A stretch of DNA of 64,000 bases from MPNP01 sp026710155 (GTDB lineage: Bacteria; Pseudomonadota; Alphaproteobacteria; Rhodobacterales; Rhodobacteraceae): the NCBI GenBank assembly GCA_965200885.1, contig OZ241737.1, positions 1 through 64,000 of the forward strand. The letters run 5' to 3'. Within the stretch, counting starts at the first letter, position 1. Every line of letters begins with the position of its first letter. The notes under the pieces are model-generated. The model searched no databases and had not been told where the DNA came from. It saw only the letters and a list, made by a program, of their open reading frames with translations. This document shows, piece after piece, positions 24,930-34,325 of this stretch. The translations under genes and the position numbers were made by a program.

Positions 24930-25603
24930 TCAACCTAGCCCATTGCACCAGTGTTTCATTGTGTCCATCAATTCATTGATCGGGAGTTTTTCTATTTTAT
25001 CATCGGAATAACCCTCGGCCCACATTTTTTTATAGTGGGAACCCCAAAAATCATCAAATTCCCCTGTTACCATCCTATCGGTAACGTTTGGTCCGGAATT
25101 GTCAAATACCCTGATCCAGTAATACACCTTTTCAATTGCTTCATCATACCTTTTTTATGGGTTTGAATATCACTACCAGAGAGATCGGAAATGAACTTCT
25201 GGTATCGGTATTGTTCTTCTTCCAGCACCAAAATCCTTTTTTGATCGAATGGAGTACCACCAAAGTTCCTGCATCCGAAATCAAGTCCAAGCTCGAAAGG
25301 CATGTTCATACGGTGGAGTTCACCTGAAGAGGTTGACATGCATCGGCTCAAATCATGGATGGAATATTTCGAACAGCGGATAAGTTCCTGAATCTTGTCC
25401 AAGCGGCTTTCACCTGAATCACTCCGCTCAGTGGCAATCCTTGGCTTGAATCTCAAACGTATCAGGCAGAAAAGGATTGCTTCAAGGATTAACTTGTATT
25501 CAATATCAAATGGACAATTGATAAAAACATTTTTATGGAAATCTTTATGGGGCAAACGGAAATCATCAAATTTGTGGCTGTGCGTCAGGAAAGTACGAAT
25601 CAT
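24930..25603 (-). pseudogene. TIR-like / deoxyribosyltransferase-fold protein, frameshifted at an A6 run
   Basis: The protein begins near MIRTF at 25603 and has the conserved words NVFINCPFDIEYKLILEAI, RLDKIQELIRCSKYSIHDLS, MNMPFELGLDFGCRNFGG and KRILVLEEEQYRYQKFISDL, a pattern of uncharacterised TIR-like proteins linked to defence. At a T6 run (plus strand 25151-25156) the frame slips; in the next frame it continues DEAIEKVYYWIRVFDNSG to the stop at 24930. A one-base correction restores a protein of about 220 residues. It overlaps the DUF2188 gene upstream. Confidence 0.6.
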
Positions 25604-25787
25604 AATCCCGGATGCGACCGTCACGACCATGTATATAGAGTTCGGTGCGCTGGTTTTTGGCAATCCTGCGGGCTACCCTTATGGCATCATCTTGTTTATT
25701 GAATATCTTGGTCAACTTATCTGATCCAGTTCTCCGGACTGCCCATTTTCCTCCCCGGTAAACAACATGCTGTCCACTTGATGCCAT
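25566..25787 (-). CDS. DUF2188 family protein
   Basis: A 73-residue protein with the DUF2188 pattern: HVVYRGGKWAVRRTGSDKL, then DDAIRVARRIAKNQRTEL and HGRDGRIRDYDSY. The ATG at 25787 is preferred because the conserved domain begins there; the frame is open 21 codons further up. The function is unknown. It overlaps the TIR-like gene, suggesting a two-gene unit. Confidence 0.8.
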   Translation of the reverse strand: MASSGQHVVYRGGKWAVRRTGSDKLTKIFNKQDDAIRVARRIAKNQRTELYIHGRDGRIRDYDSYFPDAQPQI

Positions 25788-26211
25788 CTTGTCCTCCGTT
25801 ACCGTTTTCCTGTTATTCCAGATAATAGATAACAACTGGAAAGATGTCAATTACCTAAAAAAAACTTCCAATGAATGGCATCCCGGCATGTTCCAGTGGC
25901 TATCTCCCCAGCCACCAGGGTTTACAGTCCGGTCTGCCCCTCATTGTTGAAAGGAATTGATACAGGTAGATTGGTTTCATATTCCTATGTATCGCTACAG
26001 ATGATTCACTGAGGATCAGGAATGGTGATGACCGCGCAAACACTATGAGCCTGAATCATGAGTCACAAAAACAATAAAAATGATGCTGTTTATCCTGCAA
26101 TTTAGAAATGACTAGTAGCCCAAAATGGTTATTTTCAGGAACTGTATTTAATCTGCCACATTTTCAAACTTATGGAACAGGTACTTAGGAAATAAATTTG
26201 GAAAATGATCA
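25788..26211. other. Intergenic
   Basis: I see no gene or clear repeat here. It separates the DUF2188 pair (minus) from the DUF6998-like gene (plus) and presumably contains both promoters. Confidence 0.5.
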
Positions 26212-26643
26212 ATGGATGACTTGAGGAATCGAACAACCATGGAATTGCTTGCATTGCATATGGATATTATGGAAGACCTGCGCCAAAGTGGTGTGATTCG
26301 AAGCACAAACACTCTTACTGGGGATCTCGCCAAATTTATTTTTTTCAGGCCTTTTCATGGGAACAAACACCAAATTCATCGAAAGGCTTTAATGCTAGAG
26401 ACATCATTTGGAAATAGGTATCAGATCAAGGGGCACCGCCTTCATCGTCAAAACACATCCAGGCAACCATCGATCATCCATGAATTTTCAAGTTTTGAGA
26501 TATTAGCTGCGGTTCTCTTTGGAGAAAAATTTGATGTGGAATGTGCTATTCTGATTCCAAAAGAGGTTGTTCAAAAGCGAAGCAAATTCGTAGGTCACAC
26601 CAATGGCTTTAGGTTTATGCTGACTGATGATGTACAGGATTAA
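26212..26643 (+). CDS. DUF6998-like hypothetical protein, possibly prematurely stopped
   Basis: The core resembles a widespread uncharacterised nuclease-like domain: TGDLAKFIFF, RYQIKGHRLHRQNTSRQ, SFEILAAVLFGEKFDVECAI and GHTNGFRFMLTDDV. After the TAA at 26641 the same frame continues KLVTDVTEKLLAVASREL to a second stop at 26704, which fits the expected C-terminus (a VTD-type tail). The first stop could thus be a nonsense mutation. The role is unknown; relatives occur near restriction and defence genes. Confidence 0.55.
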   Translation: MDDLRNRTTMELLALHMDIMEDLRQSGVIRSTNTLTGDLAKFIFFRPFHGNKHQIHRKALMLETSFGNRYQIKGHRLHRQNTSRQPSIIHEFSSFEILAAVLFGEKFDVECAILIPKEVVQKRSKFVGHTNGFRFMLTDDVQD

Positions 26644-27063
26644 AAGCTTGTCACAGATGTGACTGAGAAGTTATTGGCGGTTGCTTCACGGGAATTGAAG
26701 ATGTGAGAAATAAAATATTTCCAGGAATACCCATACTCGAAACTATGGTTCATTTTAATGGCCATTCTACCAAAATAACCGCTATTAGCGATTAGGCATC
26801 AGTATGAATTTCCAAAATGATTATTTAGTACCCACCCAGAAAATAGGCGATTTTTTACAAACCACCAAATCCTCTTGGTGATTTTCTCTTCAAATATTTA
26901 GATGCCGATGGAACAATTGTTATTTTTCAATTATACTATCTAGAATTGAGTCCTTTACTTTCATTATCCAACCCACCCCTTTTACATTTAATCTTGCAGG
27001 TATAATTGAAAGTAGTTCTTCAGAATTGTTATTTTGATTGCTCACAAGGATCACACTCACCAT
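26644..27063. other. Intergenic, AT-rich
   Basis: Apart from the 20-codon in-frame tail of the preceding gene (to 26704), I see nothing convincing. Confidence 0.45.
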
Positions 27064-27816
27064 ATGAAATGTTTCGTCATCAATCTGAAAAGGGCTGAAG
27101 AAAGAAAGCAGTATATTTCAAACCAGTTGCATAAGCTTTCCCAGGAATTCGAATTCGTTGAAGGAGTAGATTGGCATGATATTGATCCAGACAGTCTTAC
27201 TCAAGCAGCCAGAAACATAAAAATCAAAAATTCATATAGAACCCTGACACCTAGTCAAATGGCTTGCAATCTTAGCCATCGAAAAGTCTTGAAATGGTTA
27301 GTGAATAGTTCAGAAAGGATGATTGCTGTTTTGGAGGATGATGTCAGGTTAAGCAACGATTTTTCGGATGTACTCAATGCTCTTGAGACCACAACCAAGC
27401 GATTTGATATAGTATTTTTGGCAAGCAGGTTTACAGAAGAAGGGTTACTTGATTTGTTTCCATTGAATGACAAGTTCAATTTTTCCCTCAGCAAGGCTAA
27501 AGAAAAGGGTGCTTTGGGATTTGTAATTACGAGGGAGGCAGCCAAAGAGTTTCTGAGGATATTGCCCAAAGTAACAGGTCCTATTGATGATGCCCTCCAT
27601 GCATATTTTCTGCATGGTTTGAAAACATATACTTTGAAACCCCAGATCGTGTTTCATGAAGATGAAGGAAAAAGGTATTCTTTCATCTCAGAAACCAAAT
27701 TTCAAAACTTCGCACTAAAAGAGGAAATAATGCGATCAATAAGTATGTTTTATGAGTTCTATACACATAAAACTTGCTTTAGAAATAGGGTAAAATCTGA
27801 AAAAATAATTGGGTGA
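27064..27816 (+). CDS. Glycosyltransferase family 25 (LPS-type)
   Basis: GT25 enzymes add sugars, often galactose, to lipopolysaccharide or glycoproteins. Diagnostic words are MKCFVINLKRAEERKQYI at the N-terminus, LTPSQMACNLSHRKVLKWL and MIAVLEDDVRLS with the metal-binding acidic pair; FDIVFLASRF and GFVITREAAKEFL follow. The ATG at 27064 is preferred over 27034 since homology starts there. It is a single gene, not in an operon. Confidence 0.82.
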   Translation: MKCFVINLKRAEERKQYISNQLHKLSQEFEFVEGVDWHDIDPDSLTQAARNIKIKNSYRTLTPSQMACNLSHRKVLKWLVNSSERMIAVLEDDVRLSNDFSDVLNALETTTKRFDIVFLASRFTEEGLLDLFPLNDKFNFSLSKAKEKGALGFVITREAAKEFLRILPKVTGPIDDALHAYFLHGLKTYTLKPQIVFHEDEGKRYSFISETKFQNFALKEEIMRSISMFYEFYTHKTCFRNRVKSEKIIG

Positions 27817-28123
27817 AGTAGTATATCTTGTTTAATTTGGGTCTCTACCAAAATGTATTTACCTAATTAAATTTGCTTTGAATTGAGGGCACCTCTATTA
27901 AATAATTTTGTCACTCAATCCCAACTTTTTCCAAAATTGGTCCTCAATTGATTGGCTCAACAACATGAAAAAGGTATAAGCTGAAACGAGGGATACAGTG
28001 TGAAATTTTCAGAAAATATACTCATTGGTAATTTACCCTGAGGAGATAAGGACTATCAGGAAAGAATTTAAGCAATTATATTACCTCAAACTTGCCATTG
28101 TTTTAGGTGTGTTTGTTTCCTTA
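27817..28123. other. Intergenic with a repeat end
   Basis: The stretch at 27882-27905 (attgagggcacctctattaa...) resembles the ends of the 191-bp element at 33616-33806. I could not find a matching second end, so it is probably a solitary or degraded copy. Confidence 0.4.
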
Positions 28124-29089
28124 TTAGGGTAGAAAGATATCCAGTGAAGAACCACTATCAACGAAGGAACTGAATTCACTCATATCCAGTTTTTCCTGCT
28201 GCAAAGGCAACCATTGAAACATGACCCGGATCAGGGCAATGGCTGCAATGCGTGCAGTATTGGCCTTCTCTTTGGTTACACCGTTCTGGTTTTCCTGTGA
28301 GTTTATTTCCGACAGTTCAATTCTCAGTACACTGTCAGTTTCGCCATCAAATTTCTGATCTTGTATTATCTGGGTTCTTGCCAGAGGCAATCCGTTTATC
28401 TTGATCAAACCTATAAAGGAATTTTCCGAACCGTATGAATTTGCCTGGAAATCAACGGAAACATCATCCCTTGCCAGCGATGCCCAAAGATTGTCTCCAA
28501 AAGGCCATCCATCATCCAGGTGTTTACGGATTCCTCCAAGTTTCAGACCCTTGATTGTTCCCGTGAAAGTACTGCCTGGTTCCCACCAATCAAATGGCAA
28601 TCCAGTCTTCTTTACGATTTTTGGGGATATGGGCCCTTTGGAATGTATATGGAAGGCATCAAACCCGATCAGCAGATCATCTTCATCAATTTGAAACGTT
28701 TCGCTGCAATGGGTATTGTCCCTGCAACCCAGGAAGATGTCATGACCTGATAGTAACAACCCCTTGTTGTCATCTTCCAAAATCCTCAATTGATCAATGA
28801 AGACTCTCAGACCCTCTATTCCGGGAATGCCATCTACACCTGCTTCGGCATATAGTTTCTGGATAACGATATTGGCCTTATCGATTACCATTGTTCGATC
28901 AAGATAGAATTCCATCCCTCCCAGATTGAAACCCCACTCGGCCCGGCTGTAACCGGGTCGGGGCAAAAAGGATTCCTTCAGTTGATAAAGATCCATGGAT
29001 GGATGATCCAAGGCTGCCTTCACTGGCAAGACCTGCAAGGCACACAGAATACATGCAGCAGTCATTTTCCAAGTCCGTTTTTTGATCAT
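28124..29089 (-). CDS. Exported protein coupled to an integrase gene
   Basis: The family is not recognised. It has a signal peptide (MTAACILCALQVLPVKAA), then a beta-rich 290-residue body with repeated short strands (GFNLGGMEFYLDRTMVIDKA, GIEGLRVFIDQLRIL, FTGTIKGLKLGGIRKHL) and one cysteine pair (GCRDNTHC). It looks like a periplasmic or outer-membrane beta protein. Its ATG overlaps the recombinase stop (29086-29089, ATGA), so it is translationally coupled to the integrase, an unusual partnership. Confidence 0.6.
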   Translation of the reverse strand: MIKKRTWKMTAACILCALQVLPVKAALDHPSMDLYQLKESFLPRPGYSRAEWGFNLGGMEFYLDRTMVIDKANIVIQKLYAEAGVDGIPGIEGLRVFIDQLRILEDDNKGLLLSGHDIFLGCRDNTHCSETFQIDEDDLLIGFDAFHIHSKGPISPKIVKKTGLPFDWWEPGSTFTGTIKGLKLGGIRKHLDDGWPFGDNLWASLARDDVSVDFQANSYGSENSFIGLIKINGLPLARTQIIQDQKFDGETDSVLRIELSEINSQENQNGVTKEKANTARIAAIALIRVMFQWLPLQQEKLDMSEFSSFVDSGSSLDIFLP

Positions 29090-30489
29090 GATTCAAAACC
29101 TGTCAGTTCGTTGAAGTCCGGATCAGGCAGGGTCCAGGGCTCTTCATGTCTCAAATCGTTTTTCTGATCCCGCAACCTTTTGGACTTCCAGACCTCCTTG
29201 GTTGTGGCCAGGGCATCTTCTTCAGGCTTTGGAAACCAGCGACTGCTTTTACTTTTCCGGCTGTATCTGGAATATTTGCCACCATACCCTCTCATTGTCC
29301 TGATTGATGTATGTCCACTTAGGGTGCCAACTTCCTCGGGTGGCAATGATTTCCTGGCCTCATCAATGAAGGCATGACGCAGGGTATGAAACGTTATCCT
29401 GTCCCTCCTGTCTGGAAAGACAAGCTGGGAGGCTCTTCCAAGATTTCTTGAACCATAATTACTGAGGACGCGTTTCTGTGTTCCTGACAACATTATTTTT
29501 CTGATGCAGGATGTCATCAGGATGGATTTCAGATCATCCCTACCTATTCCCACAAGTCTTTGAACACGGGTCTCGTTGTTTATCAATTTGGAAGAATTCC
29601 TGGTCTTGGAAGTCAATATGTGCAAAACGAGACCATTACCTTCGTCTTTACCTGAATGGAACTCGATTATTCCGTCCAGGGTTTTGTCAAAACCTTCAAG
29701 CCAGTCAATCGATATGTCCTGATTGGGAGCAATATTGTCCTTCAGGAAATAACCGGGTTCCAGAAAGGAAAACACCTCCTTGCCGTTCTTGTTGTCAACA
29801 ACCTTGCAGTTGTACAGCTCGCCTGATCTCATGCCGGTCAACCAGATTGCACGTGCAAGCAATCCGATCATTCCAGGACTGTTGTTTCCCTTGGCAAACA
29901 GGTTGCAGAATCCCTCCATCTCGGTACCGGGTTGCAACCTGTCCAGAATCTTCTCCAGATCTTTCCGACTGATGGATTGCCAGTTTGCCTTTGGCGGCTT
30001 TCTTTTGGTTGGGCTGAATATCCGATCACTGATACCTGTGGCCAAAAACTGTATGTCGGCGGCAAGGAGCAATGGATAATGCGGTATGAGCGGTGCCGAT
30101 ACCTTGTCCATGATTTCACTGCCCTTGTCCTTCAATCCTTTGATTGTGATATTGGCCAAAACTGCATGAAGCAGGCGAAGGTCTGTCCAATGGGCTGACA
30201 CGAACCATTCGGGAAGATCGTTCAACTCGGCAATCGTGGACCCGAAATCCACCCTTTTGCCCGCCTTTGCCATCTCCTCCCTCATTCCGAGGGATCGGGC
30301 AAGAATATCCCTGATCGTTTTTCGTTCCCATACTATGGTGCTCTTGTTGAGGTAAATCGCCCGTATGGCCAATTGGTCAAGAATGTCATCCGGCTTCGGC
30401 ATTCTCCCTGAATGGCTGACCCTTTGGTTTGTTTTCAACACCACCTTCCTGGTCAATTCAATGTGTTTGGCAGAGAGTTTGCTTCCCAT
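29086..30489 (-). CDS. Tyrosine recombinase / integrase
   Basis: A site-specific recombinase that could insert or excise a mobile element. The catalytic set is visible: Arg in LTGMRSGELYNCKV (about residue 240), HTLRHAFIDEAR (H-x2-R-H) and LSGHTSIRTMRGYGGKY with the second His and the nucleophilic Tyr. At 467 residues it has a long N-terminal arm. No core sites or direct repeats could be matched by eye. It may belong to the same mobile island as the dot genes (inference). Confidence 0.82.
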   Translation of the reverse strand: MGSKLSAKHIELTRKVVLKTNQRVSHSGRMPKPDDILDQLAIRAIYLNKSTIVWERKTIRDILARSLGMREEMAKAGKRVDFGSTIAELNDLPEWFVSAHWTDLRLLHAVLANITIKGLKDKGSEIMDKVSAPLIPHYPLLLAADIQFLATGISDRIFSPTKRKPPKANWQSISRKDLEKILDRLQPGTEMEGFCNLFAKGNNSPGMIGLLARAIWLTGMRSGELYNCKVVDNKNGKEVFSFLEPGYFLKDNIAPNQDISIDWLEGFDKTLDGIIEFHSGKDEGNGLVLHILTSKTRNSSKLINNETRVQRLVGIGRDDLKSILMTSCIRKIMLSGTQKRVLSNYGSRNLGRASQLVFPDRRDRITFHTLRHAFIDEARKSLPPEEVGTLSGHTSIRTMRGYGGKYSRYSRKSKSSRWFPKPEEDALATTKEVWKSKRLRDQKNDLRHEEPWTLPDPDFNELTGFES

Positions 30490-30822
30490 TGCATTTGTAA
30501 TAATCTTGTTCTCTCCATTCCCAGTTGTGATAACTGCAAAACTTGTATTTGACTTTGGAACTAAACCGGTTTCCCAAAACTATCAAGACATCTCGAACAC
30601 CCCCGGAAAATCTCTTGTGGATAACTTAGGCTTTTGGTATTCAGGGGATATTTCGACCAAACTTGAACAAAGCTTGCTCCCAATACCAGGAGACGCAATC
30701 AGAATGATTCCACTTCCATGGCTGGTATTCTCGCACCTTGGAAGGGTATCCTTGCAATCAATCTTGAGATGGTAACATCAGGGTGAAATAGGGCAGGGTA
30801 ATGGGTAAATGCTACAATCCAT
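30490..30822. other. Intergenic upstream of the integrase
   Basis: Presumed promoter region of the recombinase operon. I see no gene I can support. Confidence 0.4.
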
Positions 30823-30996
30823 GTAACTATTCAGGTATCCTGAGTTCCCTCATAATAGGCAAAATCGGAATCCCCCAATATATTTTTCTGTACAGTTCCT
30901 TATATTTCCGTCTTTAAAAGACTAAAACCTTCAAGATGCAGACAAAAAATCCAATGAAGTTCGATATATCGACAAGTTCTATACCTGAATAGTTAC
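30823..30996. mobile_element. 174-bp miniature inverted-repeat element with IS66-like ends
   Basis: The 16-base left end gtaactattcaggtat (30823-30838) is the perfect reverse complement of atacctgaatagttac (30981-30996). These ends extend the 12-base ends of the IS66 relic at 10440-11647, so the element was probably moved by that family's transposase. The interior has no gene; part of it resembles the leader and first codons of the gene at 22419-22613. No 8-bp target duplication is seen. Confidence 0.75.
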
Positions 30997-31099
30997 CTTT
31001 CAAATTTGAAAGAATGGCAAATCACCAATGCAATGAGCCCTTTGTTGAAAGCCGAACCAAAATCAACTCGATATTGGCATAAGCAACATCTAAAACAAA

Positions 31100-31649
31100 G
31101 GGGATTACACATTTAAATCCACCAGTTTGTCAGGATGATATTCAAACTGCCTCTGCCCCAATTCGCTTTCCCGTCAATTCCTCCCAGCAATCCAGTTTTC
31201 CAACAATCCTCCCCTGTTCCTCGATGAGGGTATGGGAATGGTTGGCGGGCCTCCAATGCATGCATGCCGAATACTGGCACCTTCATTCAGGTGGTGAATG
31301 TGGTGTCACCTCCTTCTCAAAAACCAATGCAGGTGTCTTGGCAGAAGAATGGAACCGTCGGCATGGATTGAAAGGGAACCGGACTGCCGGACGGGAATTC
31401 GCCGGCAACCCGCGTAACCTGCATGCGCTCAGTATCCGGCGACGACTGCCGCCTCGCCTTCCCTGTGGGGCGCAGTGTGGAAACAGGCGGGCTTCCCTCG
31501 CAGCAACCGGAACATTCCCCTAGACAACATCCTTGCGCGCGACCGGGGTTCCCCTCTTGAACCCGGCAACATCCCAAGGTTCCATCAGGTGGGACCATTC
31601 AGGTCGGGAGGTGAATTGCAAGCCTTGTCGATTCAAATATGTAATACCC
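31100..31649. mobile_element. Degenerate 550-bp element with IS1595-like ends and GC-rich interior
   Basis: The left end (31100-31120, ggggattacacattt...) and right end (31630-31649, ...atatgtaataccc) are imperfect inverted repeats of each other and resemble the ends of the elements at 11785-15710 and 41321-42838. The interior from about 31200 to 31620 is distinctly GC-rich. It holds open frames on both strands that I cannot identify (for example VLAEEWNRRHGLKGN). It is probably an old cargo-bearing copy in decay. Confidence 0.5.
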
Positions 31650-31783
31650 TTTTTTATCCGTACTGTTCCAATTTAGAATAAAGGTCCCAATTAGTATAAG
31701 AATTTGATGCTTTTTCCAGTAGGGAAAATATTCCATCATTTATTCTCGTTTATTTCTCTTGGTTAAATCAGAGAGGGCCAATA

Positions 31784-32161
31784 ATGGAGAAAATAGAAAA
31801 CCTATCTAATCCCAAGCATTGTGAATTTAACAAAAATGATGAATTTATTCTTGGTACAGAGGTAAGTACTTATATTCCAGAGACTGCTGTGGAAGTAAAA
31901 TTCAAAAACAAAAAAAATGTTTACTTTTCTGTTTTATCCAGTGACAAGGTTTTCGATCAAGAAGTACTCAATTTGGTCTCCAGTTCAAATCAGTCCAAAA
32001 GAAATAGTACTGAATGCCCAAAAACTCAGGGAAAACTTATACCAAAAAGCCTTACATATGTTGAAAACACTGCTGAAGATCTAGTCACTTTTACCAGGGA
32101 GTGTTTCAAAGATGTAGGGGGAGTGGAACTTGAAATCCCACCACGTGGTAAAATGAAATGA
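31784..32161 (+). CDS. Hypothetical protein convergent with the KAP gene
   Basis: A 125-residue soluble protein of unknown function, starting MEKIENLSNPKHCEFNKNDE and ending VELEIPPRGKMK; it is charged and has no signal peptide. Its 3' end is 7 bases from the end of the KAP NTPase gene on the other strand. The frame is complete with an ATG. Confidence 0.45.
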   Translation: MEKIENLSNPKHCEFNKNDEFILGTEVSTYIPETAVEVKFKNKKNVYFSVLSSDKVFDQEVLNLVSSSNQSKRNSTECPKTQGKLIPKSLTYVENTAEDLVTFTRECFKDVGGVELEIPPRGKMK

Positions 32162-32168
32162 GGGAGAA

Positions 32169-33578
32169 TTACGAAAGGTCAGTGTCTTTCCTGCTATTAG
32201 TTGGATTTGGCTTATAACATTGGAAAAATTCAAGCCATTCACTTTGTATCTTGCTGGGTATTATATCTAACCGCTTCATATCAATTAGCCTTTGTGGAGT
32301 ACAAAAGCTAGCGATTATATCTTTCTGAAATCCTTTATCTTCTTCTTCAAAATGTTGATCTTGTGCAAGAAACAGCCAAGAATAATATAACTTGCGAGCC
32401 TCATTATTCACATATGGATTTAAACCTCTTTCGTTATAAAATTCAATTTCATAATTTGGTGTTCCCAGATAGGATTTGAGTTCGCTTGATGAAATGGTTG
32501 CATTCAGAAACTTTGGATAAAGATCTGGTCTGACCACCTTTGATATAATCAAATCGTTCATTACATATATCTTGCCCAAAGGGGTGTCTTTATTCGAATA
32601 AACTTCACTGCTTGCCAAATTTACAACCGATACAATTTGTTCGATTTGCCGTAGGGATATTGGATTTTTTCTGGCGACGAGTTTGACTTGGACCAACAAC
32701 GACTTCTCGATGTGTTCTGGCACACTCGTTTTCTTCAGTAGGTTGTCAAGAAAAATCAATACATCACGATATTTATGCCTATCGAAAGCTACTTCATTGG
32801 GTAGCTTCAGTTTGACCTGAATGAATTTTTGTAGGTACGTACTTGCATCGATGTTCTTGCCATACCTGACACTGACCATATTTTCCAATGCCGTCAGATT
32901 GACCCCCAGGACAAATTGTACCCGGGGAACAGTGAAGAAGTGTTTGATAACCTCCAGAACTTCCAAAGCATAATCCGGACGACAACGGTCAAGCTCGTCA
33001 ATAACGAAAACAACCTTTTTGCCATCATCAGATGAGGTAATTGATTCAAGGGCCGAACGGAATTGTTTCATTGACTTTAAACGTTGATCTTCAAGTTGCC
33101 AATATTGTTTGAGATTCTTCTCGACTTGATTGCCAAGGGTCTTGACAATCCCATTTCCAGCGGAAACCATTTCCGATAAACCCGATGTAACTGTAGCCAA
33201 TCCTGTACGAGCAAGTGGCTTGGCAATTTTATAGGCTGCTCTTTTTATCCTCCTCATGTTACTGTCACCAGTTGAAATACGCTTCTCAAGGGCAGAAACC
33301 AGAGCAGGAAGTGGATCAGTCAGATAATCATGGGAAAACGCATCGAAATAGACTACGATTGCACCATCCTTGTTCGCATCAAGATGTTCGCCAACCCAAC
33401 GTTTCAGGAAATAGCTTTTACCGGTACACCAATCCCCGTCAAGAGCAACCACAAGCGGATCCTCAATGCGATTCAATAAATCTGAAAGTGCCTCACTTGT
33501 TTTTTGGCGTTCCAGTAAATCATCCTCTTTGAAGCCTTGCTCATACAATTTGACATGTTCTTCAAAATTTACCTTCAT
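32169..33578 (-). CDS. KAP family P-loop NTPase (copy 1)
   Basis: KAP NTPases are STAND-like ATPases, often in mobile or defence islands. Walker A is DGDWCTGKSYFLKRWV (about residue 45), then VVYFDAFSHDYLTDPLPALV, the Walker B VVFVIDELDRCRPDYALEVL (about residue 205), and sensor-region words FVLGVNLTALENMVSVRYG and QIEQIVSVVNLASS. Around residues 120-150 a glycine-rich stretch replaces the membrane insert of animal KAPs. It has a good ribosome-binding site (aggaaac). It is clearly a paralogue of the gene at 39804-41168. Confidence 0.88.
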   Translation of the reverse strand: MKVNFEEHVKLYEQGFKEDDLLERQKTSEALSDLLNRIEDPLVVALDGDWCTGKSYFLKRWVGEHLDANKDGAIVVYFDAFSHDYLTDPLPALVSALEKRISTGDSNMRRIKRAAYKIAKPLARTGLATVTSGLSEMVSAGNGIVKTLGNQVEKNLKQYWQLEDQRLKSMKQFRSALESITSSDDGKKVVFVIDELDRCRPDYALEVLEVIKHFFTVPRVQFVLGVNLTALENMVSVRYGKNIDASTYLQKFIQVKLKLPNEVAFDRHKYRDVLIFLDNLLKKTSVPEHIEKSLLVQVKLVARKNPISLRQIEQIVSVVNLASSEVYSNKDTPLGKIYVMNDLIISKVVRPDLYPKFLNATISSSELKSYLGTPNYEIEFYNERGLNPYVNNEARKLYYSWLFLAQDQHFEEEDKGFQKDIIASFCTPQRLIDMKRLDIIPSKIQSEWLEFFQCYKPNPTNSRKDTDLS

Positions 33579-33615
33579 GTTTCCTCTTTCGATATAGAAA
33601 AATGGATATTGCTAA

Positions 33616-33806
33616 ATTAAGGACACCTCTATTTATTATTGCCTTTATACAGTCATTCGTTGAATTTACCATATGACCAATTGTTGCCAAAGATAGCGCC
33701 AAAGTCCTTATGGGAAAGGAAAGAACTCATTCCTTCCCGACACAAGATAGGTAAATTCAAGGTTCTAAACTTTAGATTCACCTTATTAAATAGAGGTGCC
33801 CTTAAT
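33616..33806. mobile_element. 191-bp miniature inverted-repeat element
   Basis: The left end attaaggacacctctattta (33616-33635) and right end taaatagaggtgcccttaat (33787-33806) are reverse complements at 19 of 20 bases. The interior is non-coding. Related ends occur at 27882-27905 and weakly at 21128-21146. It lies between copy 1 of KAP and gajA. The transposase that recognises it is not in the window. Confidence 0.7.
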
Positions 33807-34325
33807 GGAAAAAGCTGACCTTTTGGGTATTTCCGACAGGAAGTATTTGGCTGAATACATAAACCGATTTTTGATTACCACTGTTGCAAAATAATTGAAA
33901 ATCAACTCTTTCTTCTTTATCAACCTTGTGGTTATATCCTGCAAACATGTACATTGGATTTCCCTGATATCCATAACTCAAAAAAAAGGTAAAGATGTCA
34001 TGTCAGTTATTCCCACTTACAATTTTCTTCCCTATGAATTCTGACGTGGGGCAACGGTCTATCCTAGGTTTTAGTTGATAATCAGCTAAAGAATTTCGGG
34101 GTTTGTGACCACAATTCATGCGGTCATAGTCTCCTCTTTTGTAAGTATTTTCGTTTCCCTTACATTAAAGGAATAAATTGATTACATTTTCTCAGGATAA
34201 ACTGTGAGAAGATTTAAGAGGTTAGCGGTAAAAGCTATTTTGCATTTTGCAATTTAACCATTACTTTGATGTTTTGATTTAGACAGGCAAAACTAGGCCC
34301 ACATAAAATCTGAAAGTAAAAATTG

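Noticed and set aside
31224..31523. Relaxase (MobA-like) gene
   Set aside because: AEEWNRRHGL recalls MobA-type words, but no catalytic Tyr or HxH motif is present and the frame lies in a decayed element.
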